Shown in pieces: positions 60,366-64,000 of a stretch of 64,000 bases of DNA (positions are counted from its first letter, which is position 1; each line of letters opens with the position of its first letter). Made by a program: the position numbers and the translations under genes. Under the pieces are notes generated by a model that was not told where the DNA came from, searched no databases, and saw only the letters and a program-made list of their open reading frames with translations. The stretch spans positions 1-64,000 of the forward strand of contig JAJTCN010000005.1 of NCBI GenBank assembly GCA_021323335.1, in the 5' to 3' direction. Source of the stretch: Ramlibacter sp. (lineage in GTDB: Bacteria > Pseudomonadota > Gammaproteobacteria > Burkholderiales > Burkholderiaceae_C).

Positions 60366-60541
60366 GCGGTGAGCCGAAGAAGCCTGCCGACGCCGCGGCG
60401 GATGGCAAGACTCCACCGGCCGGTGCGCCCCGCACCGGCGAGGGCGCCAGCACCGCGCTGGAAGCCCTGATCCGCAAGCGCAAGCAGGTCGAAGGTCCGG
60501 ACCCGCCGGACGCCGCCGCGCAGCCGCCCGTGCGGTCCTGA
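60362..60541 (+). CDS. Small hypothetical protein (Ala/Pro-rich)
   Basis: This 59-aa ORF is coupled to the preceding one by ATGA: MSGEPKKPADAAADGKTPPA, then a helix ASTALEALIRKRKQVEG and a Pro-rich end. Its layout (disordered start, one basic helix, polar tail) parallels the upstream ORF, so the two may be distant duplicates or partners. No family is recognised. It is a credible gene because of the overlap and coding-like codon use. Confidence 0.45.
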   Translation: MSGEPKKPADAAADGKTPPAGAPRTGEGASTALEALIRKRKQVEGPDPPDAAAQPPVRS

Positions 60542-60566
60542 GCGCCGGTCGCCCTACACTCGCGCG

Positions 60567-61037
60567 GTGGCCACCGTCCGCAGCGCCGGCTTGTTGATGT
60601 TCCGTCGCGGCAGCGGGGAGGTCGAGCTCTTGCTGGCCCATCCCGGAGGCCCCTTCTGGTCGCGCCGGGACGCCGGCTCCTGGACCCTGCCCAAGGGCGA
60701 GATCGAGGAGGGCGAAGATCCCCTTGCGGCGGCGCGCCGCGAATTCGAGGAGGAAACCGGCTTCGCCAGCGCGCCGCCGTTCCTGCCGCTCGGGGAGCTC
60801 AAGCAGAAGAGCGGCAAGCGCATCACCGCCTGGGCCTTCGAGGGGGACGCGGACCCCCGCCATCTGGTGAGCAGTCCGTTCGAGATGGAGTGGCCGCCCC
60901 GGTCCGGCCGCATGCAGCGCTTTCCGGAGATCGACCGGGTCGCATGGTTCGGTGCAGCTCAGGCGCGCGCCCGGCTGCTGGCCGGCCAGGTCCCCTTCGT
61001 CGACAGCCTGGAGGCCCTGCTCTCCGGGCCGGGCTGA
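60567..61037 (+). CDS. NUDIX hydrolase
   Basis: This 156-aa protein has a Nudix box at GEIEEGEDPLAAARREFEEETGF (G-x5-E-x7-R-E-x2-E-E-x-G with small variation), preceded by SWTLPKGE. It hydrolyses a nucleoside diphosphate linked to another group; the substrate is unknown. The start is GTG 60567 (MATVRSAGLLMFRRG), with CCCTACACTCG about 10 bases upstream. It converges on the S9 peptidase gene with only 3 bases between stops. Confidence 0.9.
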   Translation: MATVRSAGLLMFRRGSGEVELLLAHPGGPFWSRRDAGSWTLPKGEIEEGEDPLAAARREFEEETGFASAPPFLPLGELKQKSGKRITAWAFEGDADPRHLVSSPFEMEWPPRSGRMQRFPEIDRVAWFGAAQARARLLAGQVPFVDSLEALLSGPG

Positions 61038-61040
61038 GGC

Positions 61041-63038
61041 TCAGCCTTCCTGCGTGGCGTTCTCCCTGGGCTGCGCCGGCGGGGCAGCGGGCGCGCGGCC
61101 GACGTGCGCGCCGATCCAGTCGATGATGCGCCGGGCCGCATCCTCGCGCACGGAGGGCGCGCCCTCGCCCAGGAAATGGTGGTCTTCCCCGGGATACAGC
61201 ACCAGCTCCGCCGGCGTCGTCCCGGCGCACATCAGGCTCACGAACAATTCCTCGGACTGGCACTTCGGGCAGCGTTCGTCGTCCGCGCCCTGCATGAACA
61301 AGGTGGGCGTGGTGGCCTTCTCCACGTGCTCCATCGGTGACAGCTTCTTGGCGAGCCCGCGGTCGAACGCATGCTCGGTGCCCATGTACGTCGGGTCCGC
61401 GTAGTACCCGCCGTCGGAGGTGCCGTAGTGCGTCTCGATGTTGCCGACCGGCGCCATCACGACGGCGGCGCGGAACAGTTGCGTGTGGCCGATCGCCCAG
61501 CCGCTGAGGTAGCCACCATAGGACTTGCCGGCAATGGCGATGCGTTCGTCGCAAACCCCCTCCTCGCGCAGCTGGCGCAGGGCCGCCAGGTGTTGCGGCA
61601 GGTCGTATTCGCCCCAGTGGCCGGCCAGCCGGTCGCAGAACTCGCGGCCATAGCTGGCCGAGCCCACGGCGTTCAAGGCCAGCACCGCCCATCCCCGGGC
61701 GCACAGCACGTGCCAGTAGATGTTGGTGTCGAAATCGAGCAGGGCAAAGGACGCGGGTCCGCCATGCACGTCGTTCAGCAGGGGCAGCGGGCCCTTGCTG
61801 CCCTCGGCGCGCAGCAGCCAGCCCTCGATGGTCTCGGTGCCGCCGCGGCCATCGGGCACCTGGAAGTTCCAGGTCTCGGCCAGGATCGGCGTGCGCTCCT
61901 TCCACCAGGGGTTGAAGTCGCTCAGCTGGCGTTCGCCCTGCCGCCCCGGCACGCAGGCGTGCACTTCGCTGGGCTGCGAAGGATGCTCGACGGCGTAGAA
62001 AAGCGAGCCCGACGCCGCGGCGAAGGCACCCAGCTGCCGGTCCCCGGGGGCCAGCGCTTCCAGCGGCCCGCCGTCCGCCGGGATGCGCACGACGTGATGG
62101 CGTCCCCGGTGCTGGCGCGTGAACAGCAGCGCGGGGGCCTCCGCGTCCCAGCACACGGACGCGGGATCGCTGACCTGCAGGTCCGCGTCGCCCAGCCGCC
62201 GCACGCGGCCGCTGCCGAACTCCAGGACGTAGAGGTTCACCTGCGCGTCGCCCTCCCTGCCGGTGGCGCAGAAGGCCACGGACAGCCCGTCCGGCGACCA
62301 CAGCGGGCTCATCACGGTGGCGAAATCCTCGGTGAGGCGGCGGGCGCGGCTGCCATCGGCATCGCACACCCACAGGTCCGTGCGATGGGCGAAGCGGCCC
62401 TCGCGCGTCCGCGCGAAGGCGATGTGCCGGCCGTTCGGCGCCATGTCGAAGGCCATCACGTCGAACGCGCCGTCGGTAAGCTGGGTGGGCTCGCCCGTCG
62501 CCGCGTCGAGGTGGAACAGGTGGATTTCGCGAGACAGCAGGTACCCCGGGCCGTCGCTCTTGTAGGGCAGTTTCCAGGCCAGCATGGGCTGCACCTTGGC
62601 CCGCGGCGGCTTCCGGCCATTGGAGCGCTGGCCGCGCCAGTCGGGATCCACGGCGACGGCAGACGTCACGAGCAAGCCCTTGCCGTCGGGCGTCCAGCGC
62701 AGGTCCGAAACGGCGCCCTCGAGCCGCGAAAGCGGCTCGGCCTCGCCCCCAGCCGCGGGCAACAGGTGCACTTGGGGCGAACCGCCACGGCTGGAAAGGA
62801 AGGCCAGGCGGCTGCCGTCCGGCGACCAGCGCGGCGACTGGTCCTGGCCCGGACCCCGCGTGAGTTGCGTGCGCCGGCCATCCAGCGAGACCGACCAGAT
62901 GCACGAGAGGTAGTCGTCGTTGTCACGATCGACCGACCGCACCGTGCAGGCGACGGACTGGCCGTCCGGCGCGGCGTCCAGCTCCGTCACTTTCTGGTGA
63001 AGGTAGAGATCTTCAGGTTCGAAAGGCTTGTGCGACAT
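61041..63038 (-). CDS. S9-family (prolyl oligopeptidase-like) peptidase
   Basis: This 665-aa serine peptidase has an N-terminal beta-propeller of repeated SPRWSPDGSRLAFLSSR-like blades and a C-terminal alpha/beta-hydrolase domain. The nucleophile lies in IAGKSYGGYLSGWA (G-x-S-x-G), the aspartate region in MQGADDERCPKCQ, and the histidine in YPGEDHHFLGEG. It belongs to the acylaminoacyl-peptidase/dipeptidyl peptidase-like branch. There is no signal peptide, so it is cytoplasmic and probably trims peptides. ATG 63038 (MSHKPFEPEDLYLH) or 63047 is possible. GTCCTACAG lies about 34 bases upstream. Confidence 0.9.
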   Translation of the reverse strand: MSHKPFEPEDLYLHQKVTELDAAPDGQSVACTVRSVDRDNDDYLSCIWSVSLDGRRTQLTRGPGQDQSPRWSPDGSRLAFLSSRGGSPQVHLLPAAGGEAEPLSRLEGAVSDLRWTPDGKGLLVTSAVAVDPDWRGQRSNGRKPPRAKVQPMLAWKLPYKSDGPGYLLSREIHLFHLDAATGEPTQLTDGAFDVMAFDMAPNGRHIAFARTREGRFAHRTDLWVCDADGSRARRLTEDFATVMSPLWSPDGLSVAFCATGREGDAQVNLYVLEFGSGRVRRLGDADLQVSDPASVCWDAEAPALLFTRQHRGRHHVVRIPADGGPLEALAPGDRQLGAFAAASGSLFYAVEHPSQPSEVHACVPGRQGERQLSDFNPWWKERTPILAETWNFQVPDGRGGTETIEGWLLRAEGSKGPLPLLNDVHGGPASFALLDFDTNIYWHVLCARGWAVLALNAVGSASYGREFCDRLAGHWGEYDLPQHLAALRQLREEGVCDERIAIAGKSYGGYLSGWAIGHTQLFRAAVVMAPVGNIETHYGTSDGGYYADPTYMGTEHAFDRGLAKKLSPMEHVEKATTPTLFMQGADDERCPKCQSEELFVSLMCAGTTPAELVLYPGEDHHFLGEGAPSVREDAARRIIDWIGAHVGRAPAAPPAQPRENATQEG

Positions 63039-63119
63039 GCGCACCATGCTGCAGCGCGCATGCGTCCCGACCTGTAGGACGCCGCCCGATGGCGGGCGGC
63101 GGCGGCTCCGCCGCCGCGT

Positions 63120-63467
63120 TCAGGCCGCCGCCAGCGCGGGCTGGCTGGCGTGGTGCCAGGCGGCGCGGATGGCCTGGATGGCTTCGTCGACAGTCAGGCA
63201 GGAATCGCCCTTGATCCGCACCCAGTTGGCGATCAGGGACTTCTCGGCGTCCTCGAAGGTGCCGCCGTACTGGGCGAAGCCGATGTAGCCCACGCAGTAG
63301 GCGGGAGCGTAGTCCTCTTCGTAGCCGCACTCGCCGCGGTAGTAAGGCTGGCTCCGGTGCACGGCCTGCCAGTACGCGTCCTCGGCGCGGAAGTCGATGC
63401 GACCCTCGACGGTCACCACCGGGTCGTCTTCCTGGTCCAGCCAGCTGTCCTGTGCAACGGCGTTCAT
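63120..63467 (-). CDS. Hypothetical protein of a Burkholderiales-type family
   Basis: This is a 115-aa acidic protein with AEDAYWQAVHRSQPYYRGECGYEEDYAPAYCVGYIGFAQYGG, then FEDAEKSLIANWVRIKG and an amphipathic helix VDEAIQAIRAAWHHA. The Y-W...QPYY...DYAPAY..GY pattern recalls short stress-related hypothetical proteins in Burkholderiales, but no function is known. GAGATAAGGC precedes the ATG. GTCCTACAC lies about 58 bases upstream. Confidence 0.7.
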   Translation of the reverse strand: MNAVAQDSWLDQEDDPVVTVEGRIDFRAEDAYWQAVHRSQPYYRGECGYEEDYAPAYCVGYIGFAQYGGTFEDAEKSLIANWVRIKGDSCLTVDEAIQAIRAAWHHASQPALAAA

Positions 63468-63657
63468 GCCTTATCTCCGTGTTGGTTTGCTGGAATGGAT
63501 GATCGGCACGAAGCCAGCCCGACGGTGTAGGACGCCCGCGTCGCGCCGGTGTCGGAGGCCGCACCCGGGCCGTGCAGGCGCCCCCCTTCCTTGTCGCCTG
63601 CGTGGCTGGCGGCCGGGCCGTCCACGGCCCATACTGCACGGCTCATCGGAGGTGCGC

Positions 63658-64000
63658 ATGGAAATCAGGGACAAGGTGGCGGTGGTGACAGGCGGCGCCA
63701 GCGGCATCGGCGCCGGCATGGCGCAGCGCTTCGCGCGCGAAGGCGCCAGCGGCGTGGTGGTGGCGGACATGAACCTGGAGCGCGCGCAGGCCGTGGCGCA
63801 GGGCATCGGGCCGCAGGCCATCGCGGTGCGCTGCGACGTCAGCCGCGAAGCGGACATCCAGGAGCTGGTGCGGCAGACCCGCGAGCGCTTCGGCCGCGTC
63901 GACATCTACTTCTCCAACGCCGGCATCCTGGGGCGGCTGGGCGGCATCGAGCTGGAAGACGCGCTGTGGGACAAGATGTGGCAGGTCCACGGCATGGCCC
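63658..64000 (+). CDS. SDR-family oxidoreductase (3' end outside window)
   Basis: These are the first 114 codons of a classical short-chain dehydrogenase/reductase: MEIRDKVAVVTGGASGIGAG (the TG-x3-G-x-G cofactor motif), VADMNLERAQAVA, RCDVSREADIQEL and FSNAGILG (N-A-G motif). GGAGG lies just before ATG 63658. The acidic residue after the second strand (VVVADMN) favours NAD over NADP. The catalytic Tyr/Lys are beyond the window, so it cannot be checked for completeness. The track lists only antisense ORFs here. Confidence 0.88.
   Translation, partial: MEIRDKVAVVTGGASGIGAGMAQRFAREGASGVVVADMNLERAQAVAQGIGPQAIAVRCDVSREADIQELVRQTRERFGRVDIYFSNAGILGRLGGIELEDALWDKMWQVHGMA

Noticed and set aside
1-64000. 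CRISPR arrays, phage-defence genes, insertion sequences, integrons or prophage
   Set aside because: I looked for regularly spaced repeats, transposase or integrase motifs (DDE, tyrosine recombinase) and known defence domains and saw none. Repeats here are short palindromes only.

Overview
The window is GC-rich, densely packed bacterial chromosome. Gene content (many Bug/TctC solute-binding proteins, a ccoNOQP/ccoGHIS cluster with an FNR-type regulator, NsrR-linked denitrification genes, ATGA-type gene overlaps) and protein character suggest a betaproteobacterium of the order Burkholderiales, most likely Comamonadaceae (Ramlibacter/Variovorax-like). This placement is inferred from content; no marker gene was compared. 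I saw no rRNA, tRNA, CRISPR array, transposase or phage gene. No stretch longer than 300 bases lacks a gene.

Layout. (1) 0-10.3 kb: a serine-glyoxylate-type aminotransferase and a Bug protein (minus strand), divergent from a GntR/FCD regulator and a large FAD/[4Fe-4S] 2-hydroxyacid dehydrogenase. These are followed by a GNAT enzyme, a hybrid sensor kinase, and otnK-otnC for four-carbon sugar-acid degradation. (2) 10.3-18.4 kb: glutaminase, then a LysR-centred hydroxyacid cluster. A 3-hydroxyisobutyrate-dehydrogenase-like enzyme and a Bug protein lie on the left. An FMN alpha-hydroxyacid dehydrogenase, a RraA-like aldolase, a D-2-hydroxyacid dehydrogenase and a second Bug protein lie on the right. 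Two copies of one 45-bp promoter/operator unit bracket the lysR gene exactly. (3) 18.4-23.3 kb: murQ, a thioesterase and a tightly overlapping minus-strand operon of small genes (arfB, VOC, GNAT, DUF2784, DM13, TSUP permease). (4) 23.3-29.2 kb: TauE/SafE-like protein, hemN, fnr, a CsbD-like protein and a class A penicillin-binding protein. (5) 29.3-40.1 kb: a signalling block holding a NarL/NarX-type pair, two EAL proteins, a single-domain receiver, two degenerate kinase-like proteins and a FimV-like protein.

(6) 40.2-49.0 kb: the complete cbb3 oxidase locus (ccoNOQP, ccoG, fixH-like, ccoI, ccoS), including ccoQ and ccoS, which are too short for the ORF track, plus two universal stress proteins. 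(7) 49.1-56.5 kb: a nitric-oxide/nitrite block with a DUF2249 protein, quinol NO reductase, nsrR, a DUF59 protein, two NnrS-type membrane proteins and a three-domain copper nitrite reductase. FNR-like boxes precede hemN/fnr, ccoG, ccoN, ccoI/usp, the DUF2249-norB unit and nirK. An NsrR-type palindrome lies in front of the DUF2249-norB unit. Together this reads as an oxygen- and NO-controlled microaerobic/denitrification regulon, with the regulators (fnr, nsrR) encoded beside their targets. No nitrate reductase or nitrous oxide reductase is in view. (8) 56.6-64 kb: a nitronate-monooxygenase-like flavoprotein, a class II ribonucleotide reductase gene carrying two internal frame-breaking deletions, two tiny ORFs, a NUDIX hydrolase, an S9 peptidase, a small hypothetical protein and the start of an SDR gene.

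The least conventional signals are the duplicated 45-bp unit overlapping both the start and stop codons of lysR, a REP-like palindrome lying in frame inside ccoI, the doubly deleted nrdJ, and a TCCTACA motif found upstream of many genes in the same orientation as the gene it precedes.
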